From an uncultured Burkholderiales bacterium (GTDB lineage Bacteria > Pseudomonadota > Gammaproteobacteria > Burkholderiales > Burkholderiaceae): a stretch of DNA of 10,201 nucleotides. Below the pieces are notes generated by a model. It made no database searches. It saw only the letters and a program-made list of their open reading frames with translations, and was not told where the DNA came from. The stretch covers positions 1 to 10,201 of the forward strand of contig CAMLJY010000133.1 of the NCBI GenBank assembly GCA_946480465.1. The letters run 5' to 3'. The position numbers and the translations under genes are program-made. This document shows, one piece after another, positions 1-6,759 of the stretch; position 1 is the stretch's first letter; each line of letters starts with the position of its first letter.

Positions 1-110
1 TCGGGCTTGCTGCCCAGCACGCGCACGCAGGCCTCGGTGAATTCCTTGGCCAGCGCGGCCTTCTGCTCTGCGGTGCGGCCTTCGAACATTTCGACGTGGA
101 TGGTCGGCAC
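1..110 (-). CDS. 4-oxalocrotonate tautomerase family protein, N-terminal part (cut by window edge)
   Basis: Tautomerases of this family use an N-terminal proline as general base in keto-enol conversions; the usual members are about 60-75 residue cytosolic oligomers. Only the first 36 codons lie in the window. They begin M-P-T-I-H-V-E-M-F-E-G-R, giving Pro1 (after Met removal) and Arg11 at the positions of the classic catalytic pair. I chose the GTG at 110-108 as start. An AGGAG at 124-120 lies 9 nt upstream of it, whereas the in-frame ATG at 119-117 directly abuts that AGGAG and would bury the proline at position 3 or 5. The gene follows the halogenase by 40 nt on the same strand, with no obvious terminator between, so it may be the fifth gene of the operon. 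Its substrate cannot be told from this fragment. Confidence 0.9.
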   Translation of the reverse strand, partial: MPTIHVEMFEGRTAEQKAALAKEFTEACVRVLGSKP

Positions 111-150
111 GGGGCACATCTCCTGTGGGGGTGGGACCCGCGCATTCTGC

Positions 151-1731
151 TCAAGGCCTTGGCATGGCCAGCGCCGGCGGCGCTTCCGCGCCCGCCACGC
201 CCGCAGCCTGCGCCGCGTGCGGCAGCGCGCCGCAGTGGTGGCGCACGTAGGCCTCGTGGCGCGGCAGTCCGGCGACGGTGCGCTGCACCGACGCGCGGAT
301 GCCGGCGAGGAACTGGCCCAGCTCCTCGTCGCCCATCAGGTCGGCCGACGGGTGATGCCGCCGCGGCAAGATGCCCTGGCCCAGCATCACCTGGATCCAG
401 GAGTTCTCGGCGAACAGTTCGTTCGCGACGCGGAACACCCGGCCCGTGTCCTGGAACAGCGCGATGCGGTGGCGCAGCGTGTCCGGAACGTCCATCGTGC
501 GGCAGGCGCGCCAGAAGGCGGTGTCGTCGCGCTGCGTCACGTGGTAGTGCAGCACGATGAAGTCGCGCACGTGCTCCATCTCGGTCCGCGTCTGGCGGTT
601 GTACTCCTCGACGTCGGCGGCCACGATGCCACGGGACGGGAACAGCTGCATCAGCCTGATCGCGCCGCGCTGGATCAGGTGGATGCTGGTGGACTCCAGC
701 GGCTCGATGAAGCCGCCGGCCAGGCCGATGGCGACGCAGTTGCCGCGCCAGGCCTCGCTGCGCTGGCCGGGGCGGAACTTGATCACGCGCGGTGGCGCCA
801 GCACCTCGCCCTGCACCCGCTGCAGCAGCGCGGCCCGGGCCGCCTCGTCGTCCAGGTGGCGCGATGAATAGACCATGCCGTTGCCCACCCGGTGCTGCAG
901 CGGGATGCGCCACTGCCAGCCGCAGCCGTGCGCGATCGAGCGGGTGTACGGCATCGCTTCGCCCACCGAGGCGGTCTGCGCCGCCACCGCGCTGTCGCAG
1001 GGCAGCCAGCGCGACCAGTCCTCGTAGCCGACGCCCAGCGTACCGCCGATCAACAAGGCACGAAAGCCGGTGCAGTCGATGAACAGGTCGCCCGCGATCT
1101 CGGCGCCGGACTCCAGCCGCAGCGCGCGGATGTGGCCGCTCTTTTCATCCGCTTGCACGAGCGCGATCTTCCCTTCGACGCGCTTCACCCCCAGCGGCTC
1201 GCTGTAGGCGCGCAGGAAACGCGCGTAGCGCGTGGCATCGAGGTGGTACGCGTAGTTCATGCCCGCCTTGGGCAGGTGCCCGAAGCGGCCTTCGCGCGCG
1301 GCCAGGTGCTCGGTGCAGTAGTCGCCGTACTCCGGCGAGGCCAAGCCGCTGCGCAAGCCCTTGAGCCAGAAATGCTGGAAGCCGGCGGTCCAGTGGTCGC
1401 GGCCGGTCAGCCCGAAGGAATGGATGTACTGCTGGCCCAGCCCACGCCAGTGCTCGAAGCCGATGCCGAGCTTGAAGGTGGCGAGCGTCGCCGCCATGAA
1501 TTCCTGCTCGTTGATGCCCAGCAGTTCGTGGAAGAGCAGCAGCGTCGGGATGGTCGCCTCGCCGACGCCGACGGTGCCGATCTCGTCGGATTCCACCAGC
1601 GTGATGTCGTGCGTGCGGCCGAGCGACCGTGCGACCAGCGCGGCGACCATCCAGCCCGCCGTGCCGCCACCGGCGATGACGATGCGTCGCACGGGCGCGT
1701 CCAGCGGGTCGCGGGAGACGTCAGGGTTCAT
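151..1731 (-). CDS. FAD-dependent halogenase, tryptophan-halogenase superfamily (526 aa)
   Basis: Family members use FADH2, O2 and halide to make hypohalous acid, which a lysine relays to an aromatic carbon. The FAD-binding GGGTAGW lies at residues 21-27 and GVGEATIP at 55-62. The HSFG motif is at 104-107. The halogenase signature W-x-W-x-I-P is at 272-277. Lys87, in TFKLGIGF, aligns with catalytic Lys79 of PrnA/RebH, and Glu346-Ser347-Thr348, in EPLEST, with the catalytic Glu and halide site. Length is normal for the family (about 500-540). By hand alignment, the Tyr-Tyr pair that anchors the tryptophan backbone in RebH is Trp445-Ile446 here, so free tryptophan is an unlikely substrate. Characterised relatives from TonB-receptor loci (BrvH, Xanthomonas enzymes) halogenate indoles in vitro but have no known natural substrate. 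The ATG at 1731 follows AGGTGGAG, which overlaps the stop codon of the cupin gene 9 nt upstream. A reductase partner is not encoded here. Confidence 0.95.
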   Translation of the reverse strand: MNPDVSRDPLDAPVRRIVIAGGGTAGWMVAALVARSLGRTHDITLVESDEIGTVGVGEATIPTLLLFHELLGINEQEFMAATLATFKLGIGFEHWRGLGQQYIHSFGLTGRDHWTAGFQHFWLKGLRSGLASPEYGDYCTEHLAAREGRFGHLPKAGMNYAYHLDATRYARFLRAYSEPLGVKRVEGKIALVQADEKSGHIRALRLESGAEIAGDLFIDCTGFRALLIGGTLGVGYEDWSRWLPCDSAVAAQTASVGEAMPYTRSIAHGCGWQWRIPLQHRVGNGMVYSSRHLDDEAARAALLQRVQGEVLAPPRVIKFRPGQRSEAWRGNCVAIGLAGGFIEPLESTSIHLIQRGAIRLMQLFPSRGIVAADVEEYNRQTRTEMEHVRDFIVLHYHVTQRDDTAFWRACRTMDVPDTLRHRIALFQDTGRVFRVANELFAENSWIQVMLGQGILPRRHHPSADLMGDEELGQFLAGIRASVQRTVAGLPRHEAYVRHHCGALPHAAQAAGVAGAEAPPALAMPRP

Positions 1732-1740
1732 GGCTCCACC

Positions 1741-2766
1741 TCATCGGTTCAGCTTCTGCAGCAGCCGCGCCCGCAGCCGGCGCGACAGGTCGTCGTCCAG
1801 CGGCGCCAGCACACCACGCACATGCCGCGGTATGTGAGCGGCCGTGGCCTCGTCGGCCGCGAACACGTAGTGCTCGAACAGCGCGCGCCAGGCGGCGCGC
1901 TGCTCCGACGGCAGCTCGCGCACGCACATCAGCGTGTGCAGCAGCGCGTCGATCGGCGCATCCTGGTGCGGCGCGGCCCGCCGCCACCAGCAGTTCACCA
2001 GCAGGTTGAAGGGCTCCAGCGCCTCCACGTGGTGCCACCACAGGCTGGGAATCAGCAGCGCGTCCCCCGGGCCCAGATCGGCCACGCGCGCACGGCCCGC
2101 CGCGGCGGCATAACGCGGAAAGCGCCGCAGGTCCGGCGCCGTCACGTCGACCAGGCTCACCGGCTGGCCGGCGGGCGTGAAGTCCAGCGGGCCGACGTAG
2201 AGGTTCGCGACCTCGGTCGGCTCGAACAAGGTGAAGCGCCGCCGCCCCGCGACCACGCAGGCCAGGTTGGCCGGCAGGTCCTGGTGCGCCGCGATGCGGG
2301 TGCGGTTGCCCAGCCACAGGCTCACCAGCGGATCGGCCGGCGCGATGGCGCCGAAGCCCAGGTCGTTGTCCGCCCGGAATCCGGGCAGGCAGGTGTCGAC
2401 GGTGGTCGAGCCGACGTAGATCGACGGCGGCCGTGCATCGCCTGCATGGTGCCGCAGTGCCGCGATCACCGCATCGAGGCGCAGGCGGTCGGCGTGGAAG
2501 TTGAAGCCGCGGAAGTCGGCGTCGTAGAAGAAGCGGCCGCCGATCTCCGGCGGACCGATCCAGGCGTTGACGGTGGCGTCGCGGTAGCAGCGAAGCAGGT
2601 AGTCGGCGGCGGCGCTCACCGAGTGCCGGCCCGCGTGCACGGCAGGCCAGTGGCTCGCCAAGCCACGCACCACCACCGGCTCGGTGGCGTCCAGCAAGTG
2701 CAGCGGCAGCGCCGCGGGATCGATGCCCACCCATTCCTCGACCGGGCGCGGCGCAGGGACGCTCAT
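1741..2766 (-). CDS. Cupin-8/JmjC-type Fe(II)/2-oxoglutarate-dependent oxygenase, FIH-like (341 aa)
   Basis: Cupin-8/JmjC proteins hydroxylate protein side chains or small molecules using Fe(II), O2 and 2-oxoglutarate. The double-stranded beta-helix spans roughly residues 15-263. The iron-binding H-x-D is His161-Gln-Asp163, in RIAAHQDLPANLAC, followed by the family strand GRRRFTLFEP (174-183). The distal iron histidine is His245 or His246 in LIPSLWWHHVEAL, strikingly like the WWHHIES of human FIH. The tail from about 265 to 341 looks helical and charged. The gene starts 8 nt after the SapC stop without a clear Shine-Dalgarno sequence, so translation is probably coupled. Its TGA is part of the ribosome-binding region of the halogenase gene. 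Such cupin-like proteins accompany SapC and halogenase genes in other TonB-receptor loci. The substrate is unknown; hydroxylation of the same molecule that the halogenase uses is only a guess. Confidence 0.92.
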   Translation of the reverse strand: MSVPAPRPVEEWVGIDPAALPLHLLDATEPVVVRGLASHWPAVHAGRHSVSAAADYLLRCYRDATVNAWIGPPEIGGRFFYDADFRGFNFHADRLRLDAVIAALRHHAGDARPPSIYVGSTTVDTCLPGFRADNDLGFGAIAPADPLVSLWLGNRTRIAAHQDLPANLACVVAGRRRFTLFEPTEVANLYVGPLDFTPAGQPVSLVDVTAPDLRRFPRYAAAAGRARVADLGPGDALLIPSLWWHHVEALEPFNLLVNCWWRRAAPHQDAPIDALLHTLMCVRELPSEQRAAWRALFEHYVFAADEATAAHIPRHVRGVLAPLDDDLSRRLRARLLQKLNR

Positions 2767-2774
2767 GTCGCGGG

Positions 2775-3506
2775 TCAGCGGCGCGACGCGTTGCGGCGGT
2801 TGCGCCGCGCCACCAGGCCGCGGAAATTCGACGCCGACGCCACGGCCATGTAGATCGGCGCCAGGTGGCCGGCATGGTTCAGGCGCTCCAGCGCCGCGCC
2901 GTCCAGCCCGGCGAGGCGGTCCTCGTCGATGGTGTGGAAGCCCGCCAGCCGATGGGTGGAGCCGTCCTCCAGCTCGGTGTCGAACACGAAGGACTCCAGC
3001 AGGCCGTGCTCCAGCAGCGCGGCGATGAAGCCGGGCGTCGCCTGCAGGCCCTGGTGCAGCGCCAGCAGCAGCGAGTTCATGCGGTCCAGGAACTCGGTGG
3101 TGCCGCCATGCGCGCGGAACAGTGGCTCGGCCGCGGCGCCGGCGGGATCGTCCGCGCCCTTGGCCAGGCGCGGGCTGTCGAGGTCGACGTGCATCAGCAG
3201 CGCATCGCCATCGCGGCCGATCAGGAAGGGCTCGCGCTCGATCGCCATCGGCACATGCTCCGCTTCCCAGCCCGCGGGGCCCAGGAACAGGTTTTCGCCC
3301 GGCTCGAAGCCGAACAGCGCCAGCGGCTGGAAGCCCGCCCCGCCGTCCGTGCGCTGGAACACGATCGGGTAGTGCGCCTGCAGGCTGCGGAATTCCGCCG
3401 GAAAGGTCGGCGCGGACATCACCGCGTCGCCCAGCGCGGCGCTGCGCTGGGTGCGCACGCGCAGCGCGTGGTGGTCGACGTTGTTCAGCAGCACGGGACG
3501 GGGCAT
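2775..3506 (-). CDS. SapC family protein (243 aa)
   Basis: SapC proteins are named after a Campylobacter fetus surface-layer locus gene; their biochemical role is not established. This one has the family's usual length and landmarks: FPAEFRSLQAHYPIVFQ (35-51), the central EREPFLIGRD (89-98), HGLLESFVF (187-195), and the C-terminal GFHTIDEDRLAGLDGAAL followed by GHLAPIYM. No signal peptide or membrane segment is visible, so a cytosolic location is expected. The C-terminus is basic (LVARRNRRNASRR). The ATG at 3506 is the first Met of the frame and gives the family-typical beginning PVLLNNVDHH; its Shine-Dalgarno is poor (only a GAG 7 nt upstream). It lies 36 nt after the receptor gene and 8 nt before the cupin gene, the standard order in receptor-SapC-cupin-halogenase clusters. 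Confidence 0.93.
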   Translation of the reverse strand: MPRPVLLNNVDHHALRVRTQRSAALGDAVMSAPTFPAEFRSLQAHYPIVFQRTDGGAGFQPLALFGFEPGENLFLGPAGWEAEHVPMAIEREPFLIGRDGDALLMHVDLDSPRLAKGADDPAGAAAEPLFRAHGGTTEFLDRMNSLLLALHQGLQATPGFIAALLEHGLLESFVFDTELEDGSTHRLAGFHTIDEDRLAGLDGAALERLNHAGHLAPIYMAVASASNFRGLVARRNRRNASRR

Positions 3507-3542
3507 GGCGGGCTCGGTGGGCGGTGGGCGGGCGGCCGCGGC

Positions 3543-6500
3543 TCAGAACTGGTAGCGCGCGCCGAACATGTAGCGCCGGCCGGTCTGCGTGATGCCCACC
3601 AGCTGCTCCTTGCGGCGGCCATGCTGGCGCTGCACGCCGTCGTTGAGGTTGATCACCTCGGCCTGCAGCGTGAAGCGATCGTTCAGCTTGTAGCCCAGCG
3701 TCAGGTCCCACTGGCCGTAGGCCTCGGTGTAGACCGGGTTCGGCAGGCCGCTGCCGTCCACCACGGCGGACAGGAACTCGTCGCGCCAGTTGTAGGCCGC
3801 GCGCACCGAGAACTTCGCGTCCTCGTAGAAGCCGACCAGGTTGGCGGAATTGGACAACCCCACCAGCGGGAACTGCTCGCCCAGGCTGCCGTTCTTGTAC
3901 TTGAGCCCGGACGACACGTAGGTGAAGTTGGCCGAAACCCCGAAGCCGGAACTGCCGAACACGTGCTGCACGTTGAACTCCAGCCCCTTCAGCCGTGCCG
4001 AGCGCTGGTTGGCCGGCGTCGTGATCTGGAAGGTGGCGATCGGGTCGCCCGGCTGCCCGAGGATGGTGCCCGCGGCCTTGTTGACGCCGTTGCGTCCGTC
4101 GTAGTTGTCGAAGATGTAGGTGCGGATGCAGCCCAGGTCGGTGGCCGGGCAGCCGCGGGCGATGGCCTCGTTGAACAGCGCGCCGCCGGCCGGCGTGTGC
4201 AGGTTGAAGGGCGTCAGCGTCTGCGTGGAGACTCCCACGTAGTTCGAGATGCGCTTCTGGAACGCGCCCAGCGCCAGGTAGCTGGACCTGGCGTAGTAGT
4301 ACTCGAAGGACAGGTCGAAGTTCTTCGCTTTCAGCGGCTTCAGGCCCGGGTTGCCCTGCGCGCCGACGCCGCCGGAGATGCGCATCAGCTGATCCAGCGT
4401 CTGCCCGCCCTGGATGTCGCCCCAGCCGGGGCGGCCGATGCTTTCGCCATAGCTGGCGCGCAGCTTCATGCGGTCGTTCAGGTCGGCGTCGAAGTCCAGG
4501 CTGGGCAGGAAGTACTTGTAGCTGCCCTTCAGCGTGGTGAAGCCGGGCTGGCCGTAGACCACCGAGAACTCGTTGTTGCCGGTCCAGGTGACGCCGGTGG
4601 CAGTGGGCACCAGCGCGGTGGAGGTGACGTCGGTCTTTTCATAACGCACGCCCAGAGCGGCATGCATCGGAATGCCCCACTCCCAGTCGCGGTCGTACTG
4701 CAGGTAGGCGCTCTGCGACTTCTCCAGCACCCGGCGGTCGGTGCTGAACTGCGCCGGCGGCGCGAACTTGTCGCGGTCGCTCTCCACCGTCTTCGCGATG
4801 GCGTAGACCTTCTCGAAGTCCCAGGTGAAGAACTGGTTGTACAGCGCCGGGTCGCCGCTGCCGGGCATGCGGTTGAAGTACTGGCGCACGCTGTCCGCGT
4901 GCCACAGGTCGTCGGGGTAGTTCAGTTCACCCTGGTCCGCTCCGCCCCAGGTGTCGCGCTGCACGAAGCCGTAGGCCGAACGGTTCTTCGCCTTCGTCAG
5001 CGACAGGCCGAAGTTCAGCTGGGACACGTCGTCCAGCTTCCACTTGCCCGAGCCCTGCGCCTGCTCGATCTCGGCCTTCATGTAGCTGTTGCGGAAGGAC
5101 GAGCCGGTGACCTTCATCTTCGACGGGTCCAGCGCGCCGCCTTGGATGCTGAGCACCGGAAAGTCGTGCGTGAAGTCGACCGAGGTGGTGCCGCGGTTGA
5201 ACATCGCCGCACCCAGCACCGCATTGGAGCCATAGGGGCTGTCGGCCCCCGAGGTGGCCTGCGACTTGTGCGCGTCGAACTCGAAACTGAGCCTGTCCGT
5301 GGCCTTCCACGCGACGTTGAGGCCGGTGGAGTCGTTCTTGTTGCGCGTGCCGTACAGCGCGCCGGCCATGGCCACGTCGCTGTTGGCCGCGGAGATGGTC
5401 TCCGAATAGAAGGTGGGCGCCGCCACGGGCCCGTCGGTCCACTTGGTGACGGTGGGACCGAAGTTGAACCAGGCCGACAGCTCGCTGCGCCGGGTCTGCA
5501 CCTTGTTCTCGGAGTAGGTGTGGTCCAGCGTGGCGCGCAGGCCCTTGACCGGCTCGAACTGCAGCACCAGCTGGCCGTTGGTGCGCTTGCGCTGCACGCC
5601 GTTAAAGCTGTACAGCAGGTTCTGCGGCACCGAGTAGATGTCGTTCGCGCCCGGCCGGTTGGTGATGTTTTCGGAGCCCGGCGTGCCGGGCTGCGGGATG
5701 GTGCCCCAGTTGTTCTCGTCGCCACGGAAGGCGCGCCAGCCGTTCGGCACGGCGGCCGAGTTGTAGCCCAGGTCGCGCTCCTGGTAGCTGGCGCTGATGG
5801 CGACGCCGAAGCGGCCGTCGGCGAAGGTGTTGCTGAAGATGCCGGACACTTCGGGCGTTACCGAACTGCCCTGCATGCTGTCCGGCAGGCGCCCGTTCGA
5901 GTCGTCCTTGACGCCCTTGATGCCCAGGCTGGCGCGCAGGCCCGGGTTGTCCAGCGGCCGCGCGGTCTTGATGTTGATGGTGGCGCCGATGCCGCCGGTG
6001 GGCGTGCTGGCGCGGCTGGTCTTGTAGACCTCGATCGCCGACACCGCCTCGGACGCCAGGTTCGCGAAGTCGAAGGCGCGCGAGTTGGAGGCATTGGTCT
6101 CCAGGATGCTGGAGGCGGGCATCTGGCGGCCGTTCAGCAGCACCAGGTTGAAGTCGGGGCCGACGCCGCGCACCGTCACCTTGGAGCCCTCGCCGATGGT
6201 GCGGTCGATGGACACGCCGGTGATGCGCTGCATCGACTCGGCGAGGTTGGTGTCTGGGAACTTGCCGATGTCCTCGGCGACGATGCCGTCGATCACGCCC
6301 TGGGCATTGCGCTTCAGGTCCATCGCCGATTCGAAGCTGCGCCGGATGCCGGTGACGATCACGGTCGCCACCGGCTTGGCCGCGTCCTTCGCGGCTTCCG
6401 GTGCCGAGGCGGCAGCCGCCGGTGCGGCCGCGGCCTGCGCGAGCGCCGAGCCGGCACCGCCGCACAGCAGCCCGCAGGCCGCCGCCAGCGCGGTGGCTCG

Positions 6501-6551
6501 GAAGACCGGACGCCGGCTTGGGGTGGCCTGGGCCGAGGGCAAACGATTCAT
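3543..6551 (-). CDS. TonB-dependent outer-membrane receptor, Xanthomonas/Caulobacter type (1002 aa)
   Basis: These receptors import substrates, often oligosaccharides in this subfamily, through a 22-stranded barrel powered by TonB-ExbBD. From the ATG at 6551 there is a signal peptide: basic start, hydrophobic ATALAAACGLLCGGAGSALA, with cleavage likely after Ala38. A linker rich in Ala/Pro follows, then a TonB-box-like ATVIVTG (62-68). The plug domain spans about 73-200, with VIDGIVAEDIGKFPDTNLAE, TVRGVGPDFNLVLLNGRQMP and GGIGATINIKTARPL. The rest is barrel, ending in the outer-membrane signature ARYQF with a terminal Phe. I chose 6551 over the ATG at 6557 because the GGAG at 6563-6560 stands 8 nt away, against only 2 nt for 6557. 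It is the first gene of the operon and is read away from the GH16 gene; a carbohydrate substrate, probably a beta-glucan fragment, is inferred from that neighbour. Confidence 0.96.
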   Translation of the reverse strand: MNRLPSAQATPSRRPVFRATALAAACGLLCGGAGSALAQAAAAPAAAASAPEAAKDAAKPVATVIVTGIRRSFESAMDLKRNAQGVIDGIVAEDIGKFPDTNLAESMQRITGVSIDRTIGEGSKVTVRGVGPDFNLVLLNGRQMPASSILETNASNSRAFDFANLASEAVSAIEVYKTSRASTPTGGIGATINIKTARPLDNPGLRASLGIKGVKDDSNGRLPDSMQGSSVTPEVSGIFSNTFADGRFGVAISASYQERDLGYNSAAVPNGWRAFRGDENNWGTIPQPGTPGSENITNRPGANDIYSVPQNLLYSFNGVQRKRTNGQLVLQFEPVKGLRATLDHTYSENKVQTRRSELSAWFNFGPTVTKWTDGPVAAPTFYSETISAANSDVAMAGALYGTRNKNDSTGLNVAWKATDRLSFEFDAHKSQATSGADSPYGSNAVLGAAMFNRGTTSVDFTHDFPVLSIQGGALDPSKMKVTGSSFRNSYMKAEIEQAQGSGKWKLDDVSQLNFGLSLTKAKNRSAYGFVQRDTWGGADQGELNYPDDLWHADSVRQYFNRMPGSGDPALYNQFFTWDFEKVYAIAKTVESDRDKFAPPAQFSTDRRVLEKSQSAYLQYDRDWEWGIPMHAALGVRYEKTDVTSTALVPTATGVTWTGNNEFSVVYGQPGFTTLKGSYKYFLPSLDFDADLNDRMKLRASYGESIGRPGWGDIQGGQTLDQLMRISGGVGAQGNPGLKPLKAKNFDLSFEYYYARSSYLALGAFQKRISNYVGVSTQTLTPFNLHTPAGGALFNEAIARGCPATDLGCIRTYIFDNYDGRNGVNKAAGTILGQPGDPIATFQITTPANQRSARLKGLEFNVQHVFGSSGFGVSANFTYVSSGLKYKNGSLGEQFPLVGLSNSANLVGFYEDAKFSVRAAYNWRDEFLSAVVDGSGLPNPVYTEAYGQWDLTLGYKLNDRFTLQAEVINLNDGVQRQHGRRKEQLVGITQTGRRYMFGARYQF

Positions 6552-6674
6552 CAGCATGTCTCCGGGTGAATGGGGACGCGGGGCGCGACGGCGATCGACA
6601 CCGATCTGTCGCTGGCGGCAGGCCACTTGGCGCCGCGCCCGTTGTCCAGGTGGGTCTCTTGGTTTCCGGTTTAA

Positions 6675-6686
6675 GAAAGCGCTTTC
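6675..6686. promoter_or_regulatory. LacI-family operator-like palindrome, copy 1
   Basis: GAAAGCGCTTTC is a perfect 12-bp palindrome with a central CG, the usual architecture of LacI/GalR-family operators. It lies 124 nt upstream of the receptor start and is centred 26 bp from an identical core, so it belongs to a pair in the divergent region. Repression relieved by a sugar ligand is the known mode for this family; no regulator gene lies in the window. Confidence 0.7.
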
Positions 6687-6691
6687 AGATG

Positions 6692-6720
6692 TGGTTGCTT
6701 GAAAGCGCTTTCAGCATAAT
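6692..6720 (+). promoter_or_regulatory. Possible promoter for the GH16 gene
   Basis: CATAAT at 6715-6720 matches five of six bases of the sigma-70 -10 consensus. No good -35 stands at 16-18 nt; the best candidate, TTGCTT at 6695-6700, is only 14 nt away. The start would lie about 20 nt before the AGGAGA of the GH16 gene. The -10 assignment is reasonable and the -35 is weak, which would fit a promoter needing an activator or one tuned by the overlapping operator. I found no convincing sigma-70 promoter for the opposite (receptor) direction. Confidence 0.4.
6700..6713. promoter_or_regulatory. LacI-family operator-like palindrome, copy 2
   Basis: TGAAAGCGCTTTCA is a perfect 14-bp palindrome sharing the 12-bp core of the copy at 6675-6686. 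It ends one base before the CATAAT proposed as the -10 box of the GH16 gene, so a bound repressor would block that promoter. It probably also affects the divergent receptor operon. Confidence 0.75.
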
Positions 6721-6746
6721 ACGAGCGGCGTTGCGATTTGGAACCT

Positions 6747-6752
6747 AGGAGA
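6747..6752 (+). promoter_or_regulatory. Shine-Dalgarno AGGAGA that fixes the GH16 start
   Basis: AGGAGA sits 7 nt before the ATG at 6760, an ideal spacing. It matters because the lipoprotein signal of this gene lies more than 100 codons downstream. No ATG, GTG or TTG occurs in frame between this start and the signal, so the ribosome site supports translation of the whole repeat-rich N-terminus. Confidence 0.75.
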
Positions 6753-6759
6753 CACCCGA

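Noticed and set aside
2865..6569. A 1234-codon open frame on the plus strand opposite the TonB receptor, and a further long one at 892-2853.
   Set aside because: They are antisense to well-supported genes, have low-complexity Val/Arg/Ala/Gln-rich composition, and show no recognisable motif; long antisense frames are expected at this GC content.
6593..6606. GATCG-acac-CGATC hairpin in the receptor 5' leader as a riboswitch or attenuator.
   Set aside because: It has only a 5-bp stem without partner stems, T-run or known aptamer features; a stem of this size is expected by chance.
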